Source: Endozoicomonas gorgoniicola (lineage in GTDB: Bacteria; Pseudomonadota; Gammaproteobacteria; Pseudomonadales; Endozoicomonadaceae). Taken from it: a DNA stretch of 64,000 bases. Shown one piece after another: positions 1 through 7,577 of this stretch; position 1 is the stretch's first letter, and each line of letters begins with the position of its first letter. A program made the position numbers and the translations under genes. The DNA lies in NCBI RefSeq assembly GCF_025562715.2, contig NZ_JAPFCC010000001.1, forward strand, positions 4,764,501 to 4,828,500, read 5' to 3'. Under the pieces are notes generated by a model, which saw only the letters and a program-made list of their open reading frames with translations, had not been told where the DNA came from and searched no databases.

Positions 1-980
1 CGGAAGGTTCTGTCGCTATTACTGTTGATGGCTTTTACTCCGATTTAAACAAGAAAGCCGTTATTGCCACTATGCTTTCCGAGAAGGCAATTGCTGTAAT
101 GAACATTGTTGCTGAAGCGATCAGCTCTGATGCAGCGGTTAATCCGGATACAGTGCTCAGTACGAATAAAAATAGCGACAGAGTCCCGGAAAGTGACAAG
201 GGTGATTTTCTGGAAGCTTACGAGGGGCATTATGTCTTTCATCCATATTCTGAACTTTTTTATTCATCGCCTGATCACGGGCTCTCCCTTGAAAGGGTAA
301 CTATCGAGAACGCAAAGTTTGAAAATAAGGCGTATGAGTACTCTCTGGGCGATGCATACAAGCTCAGCTTTTTAGATTTCGGTCAAGCTGTGATCAAACC
401 CATTGGCGATGTTCATAATGAAGGAGAGCCGACGGATGGGAAAGACTATCAATATAGAAACAAGGAAACACTGAAAAAAACCAAAAAAAGGGGTGCGTCA
501 GGAGACTCCACTTCAAAACAACAGAGGGAGAAAGGGTCGGGAGCCAGAGGGGCATCTTCCGGTGGCGATGGCGACGGTCCTCCCAGAAAGAACAAGCCAA
601 AAAAGCATATCCCTGATGACTACAATGCACCTGAGAAAACACTTGAAGAAATTGATAGTGATATCGAGTCTTTGATTAAGGAGATTAAGGAAACCAATCA
701 AAGGCTGGCACTCCTCAGTTCCCGGAAAGGGGTAGCTACGGGTAGTTCAGCGAGTGCTATGGATAATCCTGCAAGCCTGAAAGCCCAAATTAAGGATCTG
801 AATCAGCAACTACAGCTTGCACGTACACACAAGAGAGAGCTTGAAAGCAAAGCTATGGCAACCTCTCGTGCTCCTAAAGGCAATGAGTCGAAGGCATCGA
901 CCTCGCGTAATGAAAGGCGCCCGGCACTTGGGAGGAGAAAGTCTCTGGACGATGATTACGACAACCCCTACGACGATTAG
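1..980 (+). CDS. Unknown charged protein, C-terminal part (5' end outside window)
   Basis: The frame is open from base 3 to a TAG at 978-980, so 325 residues are visible and the true start lies upstream; the first in-window ATG (72) is not needed. I do not recognise a family. The visible part has a mixed N-terminal portion, then a lysine-, serine- and glycine-rich low-complexity stretch (bases about 450-620) with runs such as KKTKKRG. Two predicted coiled-coil helices follow (bases about 640-710 and 770-850, e.g. LEEIDSDIESLIKEI). The tail is basic then strongly acidic (LDDDYDNPYDD). This layout of low complexity plus coiled coil is common in secreted or host-interaction proteins of symbionts, but no signal peptide can be checked because the N-terminus is missing. 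The gene is separated from the ribosomal operon by 267 bases. Confidence 0.6.
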   Translation, partial: EGSVAITVDGFYSDLNKKAVIATMLSEKAIAVMNIVAEAISSDAAVNPDTVLSTNKNSDRVPESDKGDFLEAYEGHYVFHPYSELFYSSPDHGLSLERVTIENAKFENKAYEYSLGDAYKLSFLDFGQAVIKPIGDVHNEGEPTDGKDYQYRNKETLKKTKKRGASGDSTSKQQREKGSGARGASSGGDGDGPPRKNKPKKHIPDDYNAPEKTLEEIDSDIESLIKEIKETNQRLALLSSRKGVATGSSASAMDNPASLKAQIKDLNQQLQLARTHKRELESKAMATSRAPKGNESKASTSRNERRPALGRRKSLDDDYDNPYDD

Positions 981-1214
981 GCCTGTCTTGCATTTTAAAA
1001 GAGCTGCTGTCAGGGCAATGTAGCGTATGCACTTACCTCCCGGTGACCGATCCTGCTTGCAACCATGGTCACAGTTCTCTAAAATTCCGGCTCTTTGTAT
1101 GCTGGGCTAAGTGTGCAGAGTTCTGGTGGCTTTCGGGTTGTCAGAACTTAGTACATTCGTCCAACTCCTTGCCTTACCGCACTTTTTGCTGGCTACTGGC
1201 TATCTGAAAAGTGA

Positions 1215-1241
1215 ACGGGAGGCTGTTTAACCCGTAAGGAG
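1215..1241 (+). promoter_or_regulatory. Leader hairpin abutting the rpsF Shine-Dalgarno
   Basis: ACGGG (1215-1219) pairs with CCCGT (1231-1235) around an 11-base loop. The Shine-Dalgarno AAGGAG (1236-1241) follows directly, 6 bases before the rpsF ATG. In E. coli the rpsF leader is bound by the S6:S18 complex for feedback control (established). This hairpin sits where such an element would act, but I could not confirm the conserved bases of the known motif. The rest of the 981-1247 gap shows no other feature I can support. Confidence 0.35.
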
Positions 1242-1247
1242 CAAATA

Positions 1248-1706
1248 ATGCGTCATTACGAAATTGTTTTCCTGGTTCACCCAGACCAGAGCGAGCAAGT
1301 ACCAGCGATGGTAGAGCGTTACACCCGCGCTATCTCCGAAAATGGCGGTCAGGTACACCGTCTGGAAGATTGGGGCCGTCGTCAGCTGGCTTACCCAATC
1401 AACAAAATCCACAAAGCTCATTATGTTCTGATGAACATTGAGTGTGGCAACGAAATCCTGAGCGAGCTGACTGATAACTTCCGTTACAACGATGCCGTTA
1501 TCCGTAACATGGTTATCCGTCGTGACGAAGCGATCACTGAAGCTTCCATCATGATGCAGGCTGAAGAGAAGCGTGACCGTCGTGACGACCGTCGCGAAGA
1601 TCGCCGCGACGATCGTCGTGAAGAGCGTCGTGAAGAGCGTCGTGAAGAGCGTCGTGAAGAAGCTCCAGCTGCTGAAGAAGCGCCAGCTGCAGAAGCTGCT
1701 GAATAA
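1248..1706 (+). CDS. rpsF: 30S ribosomal protein S6
   Basis: Small-subunit protein S6, which pairs with S18 on the 30S platform. The N-terminus MRHYEIVFLVHPDQSEQV and the internal segment around AYPINKIHKAHYVLMNIE are diagnostic. It starts at ATG 1248, 6 bases after AAGGAG. The protein is 152 aa, longer than E. coli S6 (about 131-135) because of its tail. After about residue 105 comes an Arg/Asp/Glu repeat (RRDDRRED, then four RREE units at residues 123-138), then an Ala/Glu/Pro tail ending in Glu. In E. coli RimK adds glutamates to the S6 C-terminus (established); the acidic end here is compatible with that. It is the first gene of the rpsF-rpsR-membrane protein-rplI operon. Confidence 0.97.
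   Translation: MRHYEIVFLVHPDQSEQVPAMVERYTRAISENGGQVHRLEDWGRRQLAYPINKIHKAHYVLMNIECGNEILSELTDNFRYNDAVIRNMVIRRDEAITEASIMMQAEEKRDRRDDRREDRRDDRREERREERREERREEAPAAEEAPAAEAAE
1572..1661 (+). repeat. In-frame 12-bp tandem repeats in rpsF tail
   Basis: Three perfect copies of CGTCGTGAAGAG at 1614-1625, 1626-1637 and 1638-1649, and a fourth with one change at 1650-1661. They are preceded by diverged units of the same Arg-Arg-acid-acid pattern from about 1572. The period is a multiple of 3, so copy-number change would not break rpsF. Confidence 0.9.
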
Positions 1707-1738
1707 TCATTACTCGCTTAATTTAAGGAGACGTTGTC

Positions 1739-1963
1739 ATGGCACGTTTTTTCCGTCGCAGGAAGTTTTGCCGTTTCACCGCTGAAGGCGTGAAAGAGAT
1801 CGATTACAAAGATCTGAACACCCTGAAAGCCTACATTTCTGAAACTGGTAAGATCGTACCTAGCCGTATTACCGGTACTAAGGCTCGTTACCAGCGTCAG
1901 CTGGCTACTGCTATCAAACGCGCTCGTTACGTGGCACTGCTGCCATTCACTGATCGTCACTGA
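1739..1963 (+). CDS. rpsR: 30S ribosomal protein S18
   Basis: S18, partner of S6 on the 30S subunit. At 74 aa it is the normal length, and contains the typical MARFFRRRKFCRF start, the segment YKDLNTLKAYISETGKIVPS and the RITGTKARYQRQLATAIKRAR core. A Shine-Dalgarno AAGGAG lies a few bases upstream of ATG 1739. It follows rpsF by 32 bases in the conserved ribosomal operon and is followed 30 bases later by the membrane-protein gene. Nothing unusual is seen. Confidence 0.97.
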   Translation: MARFFRRRKFCRFTAEGVKEIDYKDLNTLKAYISETGKIVPSRITGTKARYQRQLATAIKRARYVALLPFTDRH

Positions 1964-1993
1964 TATCCGGTAATTGGAACTAAGGTATAGCTA

Positions 1994-2878
1994 ATGCGTG
2001 GACTGGCAAATTATGCAATGCGTGGCCCCGGACAGGCACTGTTTTTGGCCGTGTTGTTTGCCAGCATCCCAATGTTGTTCTGGCTCAGTTCAGCCGTTAT
2101 TGCCCTGGTGATACTGCGACGCGGTATTAACCATGGTCTGAAACTGCTGATGTGGGCTCTGCTTCCGGCAATAGGCTGGGCAGCGGCTGGTCAGTTCAAC
2201 GTGATAACAGGTCTGCTGGCGACTACGCTACTGGCCTGTACATTACGCCAGACGGTTTCCTGGCCGAAGACTCTCCTGGCGCTGGTTCCGATTGGGGGAG
2301 CAATGGCTCTTTCACTGTTCCAGCTGGCACCGCAGCAAATCGCTCTGCTCACCGAGGCAGTGATGGGTCTTCTTATGAAGATTCTGCCGGGGCAGGGTGC
2401 AGAGAGCACGGTCGACATAGGAACTCAGCTGAAACCGTTAGTTGAGTACGGCGTGGTAGGTATGCTTGCCTGGTTTACCCTGGCCAGCAGTGTGTTGTCG
2501 CTGGTTCTGGCGCGAGCCTGGCAGTCGACGTTATACAACCCGGGCGGATTCGGTGAAGAATTCCGCCGGGTGATACTACCACCTGTTGCCAGCATTGCAT
2601 TGCTGGCCCTGACTCTGGGTGGATCAGCCCTGTCACCTGTGCTGACAGCGTTGATTCCAATAGCTTCGCTGCCACTGTTTATTGCAGGTATTGCCCTCGT
2701 ACACGGGCTGGTAAACCTGAAACAGCTGGGAAGCTTCTGGCTGGTAGGCATGTATGTGTTGCTGATTTTAGTCACGCAACTGGCATACCCGGTTATTGTT
2801 TTGACCGCTTGTTTTGATAGCGTGTTTGATTTCCGTCGAAGGGCGGCAAACCGAAGCGCACAGAACGGGCCAAAATAA
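1994..2878 (+). CDS. Multi-pass inner-membrane protein between rpsR and rplI (DUF2232/YybS-like)
   Basis: A 294-aa very hydrophobic protein with about eight predicted membrane helices across most of its length and a short basic tail (FDFRRRAANRSAQ). In Pseudomonas and related gammaproteobacteria an uncharacterised membrane protein of this size sits at the same place between rpsR and rplI (established synteny; the DUF2232/YybS assignment is from recollection). The ATG at 1994 has AAGG upstream. The gene ends 16 bases before rplI, so it is almost certainly cotranscribed with the ribosomal genes. Its molecular function is unknown. Confidence 0.8.
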   Translation: MRGLANYAMRGPGQALFLAVLFASIPMLFWLSSAVIALVILRRGINHGLKLLMWALLPAIGWAAAGQFNVITGLLATTLLACTLRQTVSWPKTLLALVPIGGAMALSLFQLAPQQIALLTEAVMGLLMKILPGQGAESTVDIGTQLKPLVEYGVVGMLAWFTLASSVLSLVLARAWQSTLYNPGGFGEEFRRVILPPVASIALLALTLGGSALSPVLTALIPIASLPLFIAGIALVHGLVNLKQLGSFWLVGMYVLLILVTQLAYPVIVLTACFDSVFDFRRRAANRSAQNGPK

Positions 2879-2894
2879 AGGTAAGAGGTTAGCG

Positions 2895-3341
2895 ATGGAC
2901 GTTATCCTGCTTGAGAAAATCGCCAATCTGGGCGACCTGGGCGACAAGGTAACCGTTAAGTCTGGTTACGGTCGTAACTTCCTGATTCCATTCAGCAAGG
3001 CTGTTCCAGCAACTAAAGACAACGTAGCTGCTTTCAAAGCTCGTCGTACTGAACTGGAAAAAGCAGCTTCCGAGAAGCTGGCTGGTGCTGAGAAGCGCGC
3101 TGCTGAAATGGCAGAAATCGAACTGACCCTGACTGCTAAAGCAGGCGACGAAGGTAAACTGTTCGGTTCTATCGGTCCTCGCGACCTGGCTGAAGCCATC
3201 ACCTCTGCTGGTGTTGCTGTTGCCAAGAGCGAAATCCGTATGCCAGAAGGTCCTATTCGCGCAACTGGCGAATACGACGTGGCTATCCAGCTGCACACTG
3301 ACGTTGCTGCTGCTATCAAGGTATTCATTGAGGCTGAGTAA
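2895..3341 (+). CDS. rplI: 50S ribosomal protein L9
   Basis: L9 of the large subunit: 148 aa, with the conserved N-terminal domain (MDVILLEKIANLGDLGDKV, then VKSGYGRNFLIP), the long Ala/Lys/Glu connecting helix and the C-terminal RNA-binding domain (GKLFGSIGPRDLAEAI). The frame is open upstream to 2814, but that part overlaps the preceding gene. ATG 2895 with the purine-rich AAGAGG just upstream gives the normal L9 N-terminus. It is the last gene of the operon, followed by a strong terminator. Confidence 0.97.
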   Translation: MDVILLEKIANLGDLGDKVTVKSGYGRNFLIPFSKAVPATKDNVAAFKARRTELEKAASEKLAGAEKRAAEMAEIELTLTAKAGDEGKLFGSIGPRDLAEAITSAGVAVAKSEIRMPEGPIRATGEYDVAIQLHTDVAAAIKVFIEAE

Positions 3342-3365
3342 TTTCAGAGTCAATAATACTTGATG

Positions 3366-3400
3366 AAAAATGCCCGCAGGTTTCTGCGGGCATTTTTTTT
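3366..3400 (+). terminator. Rho-independent terminator of the ribosomal operon
   Basis: Perfect 9-bp GC-rich stem TGCCCGCAG (3371-3379) / CTGCGGGCA (3384-3392) with a GTTT loop, preceded by five A and followed by an eight-T run to 3400. It lies 25 bases after the rplI stop. Confidence 0.95.
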
Positions 3401-3419
3401 GCTTGTAGAGAAAAAGATG

Positions 3420-3443
3420 CACATGAAATATTTCTTTCATGTG
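3420..3443. other. Palindrome upstream of phoX-like gene
   Basis: CACATGAAA (3420-3428) and TTTCATGTG (3435-3443) form a perfect 9-bp inverted repeat with a 6-base spacer. It lies 115 bases before the phosphatase start and 20 bases past the rplI terminator. It may be an operator for the downstream gene or a secondary hairpin; no regulator can be assigned. Confidence 0.5.
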
Positions 3444-3558
3444 TTAGTCACCCATCTGACACATAGCTGTCGTTTAATAATTCCCGTCACGATAACTCTG
3501 AAGCAGACAATAACAACGTAGATTTCTCTACTTATAGAAATAACAAAGGTGGGAAACC

Positions 3559-5583
3559 ATGAGCAAAGAGATTTCTGATCCAACGATTTATAACACCAGC
3601 CAAAATAAACCAATGTCGTCTGTATTGGATGCCGAGCTGAGCCGGCGTGGTATTTTACAGGGCGGATTCGGCCTTGCGGCGATGGGTTTTTTATCAGGTA
3701 TGGGACTCGCTGGCTGTAAACTGAATTCTTCTGATGACGATGATGTGACACCCCCGGCTGAATTAAAGCTGGGCTTTGATTCTATCCCCGGTGCCAAACT
3801 GGACGCAGTGGCTGTAGCTGCCGGATACAGCGCACAGGTTCTGGCTCCCTGGGGAACACCACTAAACAGTCAGGCTAACCCGTGGAAAAACGACGGAAGC
3901 AATACGTCACAGGATCAGCTGAATGCGGTGGGAATGCATCACGATGGCATGCACTTTTTTCCTCTGAACGGCAGCGATACGGAAGGTCTGTTGTGTATTA
4001 ACCATGAGTACATTGACCAGAGTGCGTTGCATCCGAATGGTGCTACCGAGGTCGCTGGTAAGCGTTCGACAGAAGAAGTTCGTAAGGAAATCAATGCCCA
4101 TGGTATTTCTGTGGTGCATATCAGGCTGGTCGATGGGGTCTGGGATGTAGTGACCGACAGCTCTTATAATCGTCGTATCACTTCTGCGACCGAAATGGAT
4201 GTGACAGGCCCTATTGCAGGCAGTGGTTTGCTGGTTACTAAATACACGACAGGTCGCGGCGTTGAAAATATTGCCAGGGGTACCAACAACAACTGCGGTA
4301 ATGGTTATACGCCCTGGGGCACCTACCTGACCTGTGAAGAGAACTGGCCTTATGTTTTTGTGAATAAAGGCACACAGGACACCGGTCAGGCAAGAATGGG
4401 TATTCCGACATCCGCTACCCGTTATGGCTGGGAAACCGCAGATAATGGTTTATACGACGAGTTTGCCCGGTTTGATGTCACGCCTTCAGGAGCCAATGCC
4501 ACGGAAGACTTCCGCAACGAAGCCAATGGGCATGGTTATATTGTCGAAATCGATCCTTATAACCCTGCCTCCCGCCCGGTTAAACGCACAGCCCTGGGGC
4601 GCTTCCGTCATGAGGATGTCACTTTTGGCAAGCTGGAAAAAGGCAAACCTGTGGTTTTTTACACAGGGCATGATGGGCGCTTTGAGTATATCTACAAATA
4701 TGTGTCGACTAAGTTGTGGGATCCTGCGGATGCCAGCCGGACTGACCGACTTCGTGTTGGGTCAGAATATATGGATGATGGCATTCTGTTCGTTGCCCGG
4801 TTTAATGAAGAGGGTAAAGGTTCCTGGATTCCTTTGCTGGAGAGTACGGTAACGACATCGGGGCAGACCCTGAAAGAAGTGGTAGGTTCGCAGGCGGAGA
4901 TTATTCTGAATTGTCCATGGGCAGGTGATGCAGTTGGAGCAACGCCAATGGATCGCCCGGAGTGGACTGCGGTAGACCCCGCTACCGGCCTGGTTTATGT
5001 GACACTGACCAATAACACCAATCGCACAGACGCTAATACCCCTAACCCAAGAACAAACAATAAATTTGGTCATATCATTCGCTGGCAGGAAGGTGCTGTG
5101 GCGACGGAGTTTACCTGGGATTTCTTTGTCTTTGGCTCGCCAGCCAGTGGTGACAGTGTCACCAATCGGTCTGGTTTGACGGCTCGTAATGAATTTGCCA
5201 GCCCGGATGGTCTGGCCTTCGATAGTCGCGGCATTCTCTGGGTTCAGACCGATAATGGTGCTGAAGAGGTGGCGGAAAACACCAACGACCAGATGTTGGC
5301 GGTTATTCCCTCCAGACTGAATAAGGCTGACTCGGGTGAGCCTGTGATTGATGGCAGCAATCAGGATCAGCTGCGGCGGTTTTTTGTTGGCCCCAATGGC
5401 TGCGAAGTAACAGGGCTTGCCTTTACCGGAGATAACAAAAACTTCTTTGTGAATATTCAGCATCCATCAAACTGGCCTTACAGCATCAATGCGGCTGAAG
5501 AGACACCTGCCGGAGTATCGGTAAGGCCAAGGGCGTCAACCGTGGTTATTATGAAGAACGATGGTGGGGAAATCGGTGTTTGA
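3559..5583 (+). CDS. PhoX-family (DUF839) alkaline phosphatase, Tat-exported
   Basis: A 674-aa protein of the PhoX/DUF839 family, periplasmic or surface metallophosphatases that release phosphate from organic phosphoesters using Fe/Ca cofactors (established for characterised PhoX). The N-terminus has a twin-arginine motif SRRGIL (Arg29-Arg30), a hydrophobic segment and then LAGC with Cys53, so it may be a Tat-exported lipoprotein. The family motif TCEENW is present with Cys259, the position corresponding to the metal-ligand cysteine of PhoX, along with FRHEDVTFG and SPDGLAFDSRGILWVQTDNG. The start at ATG 3559 is supported by AAAGGTGGG upstream. The gene stands alone with its own upstream region. 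I saw no clear Pho box. Substrate specificity cannot be told from sequence. Confidence 0.88.
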   Translation: MSKEISDPTIYNTSQNKPMSSVLDAELSRRGILQGGFGLAAMGFLSGMGLAGCKLNSSDDDDVTPPAELKLGFDSIPGAKLDAVAVAAGYSAQVLAPWGTPLNSQANPWKNDGSNTSQDQLNAVGMHHDGMHFFPLNGSDTEGLLCINHEYIDQSALHPNGATEVAGKRSTEEVRKEINAHGISVVHIRLVDGVWDVVTDSSYNRRITSATEMDVTGPIAGSGLLVTKYTTGRGVENIARGTNNNCGNGYTPWGTYLTCEENWPYVFVNKGTQDTGQARMGIPTSATRYGWETADNGLYDEFARFDVTPSGANATEDFRNEANGHGYIVEIDPYNPASRPVKRTALGRFRHEDVTFGKLEKGKPVVFYTGHDGRFEYIYKYVSTKLWDPADASRTDRLRVGSEYMDDGILFVARFNEEGKGSWIPLLESTVTTSGQTLKEVVGSQAEIILNCPWAGDAVGATPMDRPEWTAVDPATGLVYVTLTNNTNRTDANTPNPRTNNKFGHIIRWQEGAVATEFTWDFFVFGSPASGDSVTNRSGLTARNEFASPDGLAFDSRGILWVQTDNGAEEVAENTNDQMLAVIPSRLNKADSGEPVIDGSNQDQLRRFFVGPNGCEVTGLAFTGDNKNFFVNIQHPSNWPYSINAAEETPAGVSVRPRASTVVIMKNDGGEIGV

Positions 5584-5706
5584 ACACTACCTGCAAATGG
5601 TTAAATCAATAAAGCCCGGATGCATGAATGCAGGCCTTGTTTTACCGAAAGACTTGCGGATTAAATTTTATCATCCCCGGTAAACTTTATCGAAACTAGC
5701 GGAAAA

Positions 5707-5727
5707 CCCCGTACTTTTAGTGCGGGG
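5707..5727 (+). repeat. Left-end hairpin of the TnpB element
   Basis: CCCCG (5707-5711), then TAC, a short loop, then GTG and CGGGG ending at 5727. It is the left recognition structure of the IS605-type element and echoes the right-end hairpin in sequence. Confidence 0.75.
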
Positions 5728-5805
5728 ATGGATAGCGAGCAGTCTGGAAGACTGCTTATAGAAGATACTTGAAGATTTTACATTTTTTGATATAAACTTG
5801 TAAGC

Positions 5806-6930
5806 ATGAATAAACGAGCTTTCAAATACAGATTTTACCCAACGCCTGAGCAGGAAACCTTGCTTGCTCAGACGTTTGGCTGTATTCGGTTCGTTTACAA
5901 CCATATCCTTCGCTGGCGTACTGATGAGTACTACAACAATGGTTGTAGTATTAATTACAATGCTGCCTCGAAGCAGCTTACAGAGCTGAAAAAGAACCCT
6001 GAGTACCAGTGGTTGAAAGATGTTTCTTCTGTACCTGTTCAGCAAGCACTACGACACCAGCAAACCGCCTTCAAAAACTTCTGGGAAGGTCGGGCGAAAT
6101 ACCCCACTTTCAAAAAGAGACACGCAAAGCAGAGTGCTACTTTTGCCGCTTCTGCTTTCAAGTACAAAGAAGGTCAGCTATTCATAGCTAAAAGCAAAGA
6201 GCCTTTGAATATCCGCTGGAGCAGAGAGCTATCGTCAGAGCCTTCCAGCATAACCATCAGCAAAGACAGAGCTGGACGCTACTTTGTATCCATGCTGTGC
6301 GAGTTTGAAGCTAAACCAATGCCTATTTCTAACAAGACAGTGGGCATTGATTTAGGCTTAAATGATCTGTTCGTCACTTCAGACGGCCAAAAATCCGGTA
6401 ATCCAAGACACACCAAGCGCTACGAGCAAAAGCTCGCCTACCTTCAGCGTAAGCTGGTGAAAAAGCAGAAAAGCAGTAACAACCGAGCTAAAGCAAAGCT
6501 CAAGGTTGCCCGCCTTCATGCGAAAATAGCTGATTGCCGGATGGATGCTACTCATAAAGCATCCCGCAAACTAATTAACGAGAACCAAGTTGTTTGTGTA
6601 GAGTCCCTGAATGTGAAAGGCATGATCAAAAATCCAAAACTGGCAAAGCATATAGCTGATGCAAACTGGGGTGAATTTGTACGGCAGTTGCAGTACAAAG
6701 CCGAGTGGGCAGAAAGGATTGTTGTTCAGATAGACCGATTCTTTCCCAGCTCCAGGCGTTGCTCCAGTTGCGGATTCATCCATGAAAGTTTGCCGTTGTC
6801 TATCCGTGAATGGAAATGCCCGAAGTGCAATACCCTTCACGACAGGGATATTAATGCGGCAATCAATATCAAAACCGCCGGGCTGGCGGGGTTGGCCTGT
6901 GGAGCGACTGGAACGGGGGTTGCAGCCTAG
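5806..6930 (+). CDS. tnpB: TnpB RNA-guided nuclease (IS605 OrfB)
   Basis: A 374-aa TnpB. In characterised members TnpB is an RNA-guided DNA endonuclease, ancestral to Cas12, that cuts next to a TAM using an omega RNA from the element's right end (established). Visible are the N-terminal YRFYPTPEQ and helix-turn-helix region (residues 1-60), RuvC-I IDLGLND (Asp182), RuvC-II VESLNVKGM (Glu266), a four-cysteine zinc finger (Cys319, Cys322, Cys338, Cys341) and RuvC-III HDRDINAA (Asp348). All three catalytic acids are intact, so the protein may be active even without tnpA. The ATG at 5806 has a weak ribosome site. The length is normal for the family. Confidence 0.93.
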   Translation: MNKRAFKYRFYPTPEQETLLAQTFGCIRFVYNHILRWRTDEYYNNGCSINYNAASKQLTELKKNPEYQWLKDVSSVPVQQALRHQQTAFKNFWEGRAKYPTFKKRHAKQSATFAASAFKYKEGQLFIAKSKEPLNIRWSRELSSEPSSITISKDRAGRYFVSMLCEFEAKPMPISNKTVGIDLGLNDLFVTSDGQKSGNPRHTKRYEQKLAYLQRKLVKKQKSSNNRAKAKLKVARLHAKIADCRMDATHKASRKLINENQVVCVESLNVKGMIKNPKLAKHIADANWGEFVRQLQYKAEWAERIVVQIDRFFPSSRRCSSCGFIHESLPLSIREWKCPKCNTLHDRDINAAINIKTAGLAGLACGATGTGVAA

Positions 6931-7013
6931 CTGCAATCTAGAGAAGGCGTGTCGAAGCAGGAAGCCTGTTTGGTGACGAACAGGAATCCCCGTCCTTCAG
7001 GGCGGGGAGGATG
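6880..7013 (+). ncRNA. Candidate omega RNA (right-end guide RNA of TnpB)
   Basis: In studied IS605 elements the guide RNA spans the 3' end of tnpB and the right end and takes its guide from the sequence just outside. Here the right-end hairpin 6988-7007 and the AGGATGTC end match that arrangement, and the guide would begin near 7014. The 5' limit is a guess; there is no direct evidence of transcription. Confidence 0.35.
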
Positions 7014-7085
7014 TCAAATTCGCTGGTGTGGAAGAGCTGGAAAGAAAACCAGCTCTTACCTGATTTATGTGTAATGTTAATTGGT

Positions 7086-7569
7086 TCAAAATGGCATAGC
7101 TTTCATGTCTGCGAGACGATTTCTTAAATTTATGGTGTAGTTATGCGAGACAAAACAATTATTTGGATTGCTCAACATAATCGCGTGCTTATAATGATAT
7201 ATATATTGATCTACAGGGTTGTTTTCATCAGATGTATATTGAGGGTGTATAAACAAGCATGTGCCATCAGACTCTAATTCATTTTCGTTCATGTATTTAG
7301 GATAAGTCTCAGCAGCATAATTAATAAATTTTCTCATTAAATCAGATGAGCCAATCATAATTTCCATAACACTGGTTCTTTCAATTGGCGGGTACTGAAC
7401 TGGACTTTGATTTGAATCCTCACGCATTGTAACATTTAAGTTATGCGCTTTTGCATATTGTTCTAAGTCATTAAAAAAAACTAAAAATTCACCACTATTG
7501 TCATGCCTGTGATCAAGGTGTAGATGAATTGCATCGGGCTCTTTCGAAGTAGCACCTGATAATAGTTCA
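7086..7569 (-). pseudogene. C-terminal part of an exported protein gene split by ISL3
   Basis: This is the 3' part of a leftward gene whose 5' part is at 8908-9164. Deleting the ISL3 element and one copy of the 8-bp target repeat joins 257 + 484 bases into one open frame of 246 aa with no stop, reading HKQISELLSG across the junction. I do not recognise the family. The C-terminal part is rich in His/Asn/Tyr (e.g. IHLHLDHRHDN, PQYTSDENNPVDQYIYHY) and AT-rich compared with neighbouring core genes. The frame runs upstream into the IS, but that part is IS sequence. The gene is presumably inactive, though precise excision would restore it. Confidence 0.8.
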
Positions 7570-7577
7570 CTAATTTG
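7570..7577. repeat. Target site duplication, ISL3 copy 1 (left)
   Basis: CTAATTTG, repeated exactly at 8908-8915 on the other side of the element. Eight bases is the usual ISL3-family duplication. Confidence 0.95.

Larger units (their letters stand above)
5691..7013 (+). mobile_element. IS605-group element encoding only TnpB (IS1341 type)
   Basis: Left end: subterminal hairpin CCCCG (5707-5711)/CGGGG (5723-5727), with TTTAT at 5686-5690 as the likely target/TAM motif just outside. Right end: hairpin CCCCGTCC (6988-6995)/GGGCGGGG (7000-7007) followed by AGGATGTC. Both hairpins are typical of IS200/IS605 ends. No tnpA (Y1 transposase) is present, so the element cannot move by itself. The exact right boundary (about 7013-7016) is inferred. 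The family makes no target duplication and none is seen. Confidence 0.8.

Noticed and set aside
1561..1680. Possible CRISPR-like array
   Set aside because: The repeats are 12 bp, contiguous, in frame and within rpsF, with no spacers.
3450..3558. Pho box before the phoX-like gene
   Set aside because: CTGTC-like pieces occur but at 17-base rather than 11-base spacing, so they do not form a Pho box.
5584..5640. Terminator after the phoX-like gene
   Set aside because: A GCC/GGC and ATGCA/TGCA pairing is imperfect and lacks a clear T-run; too weak to list.
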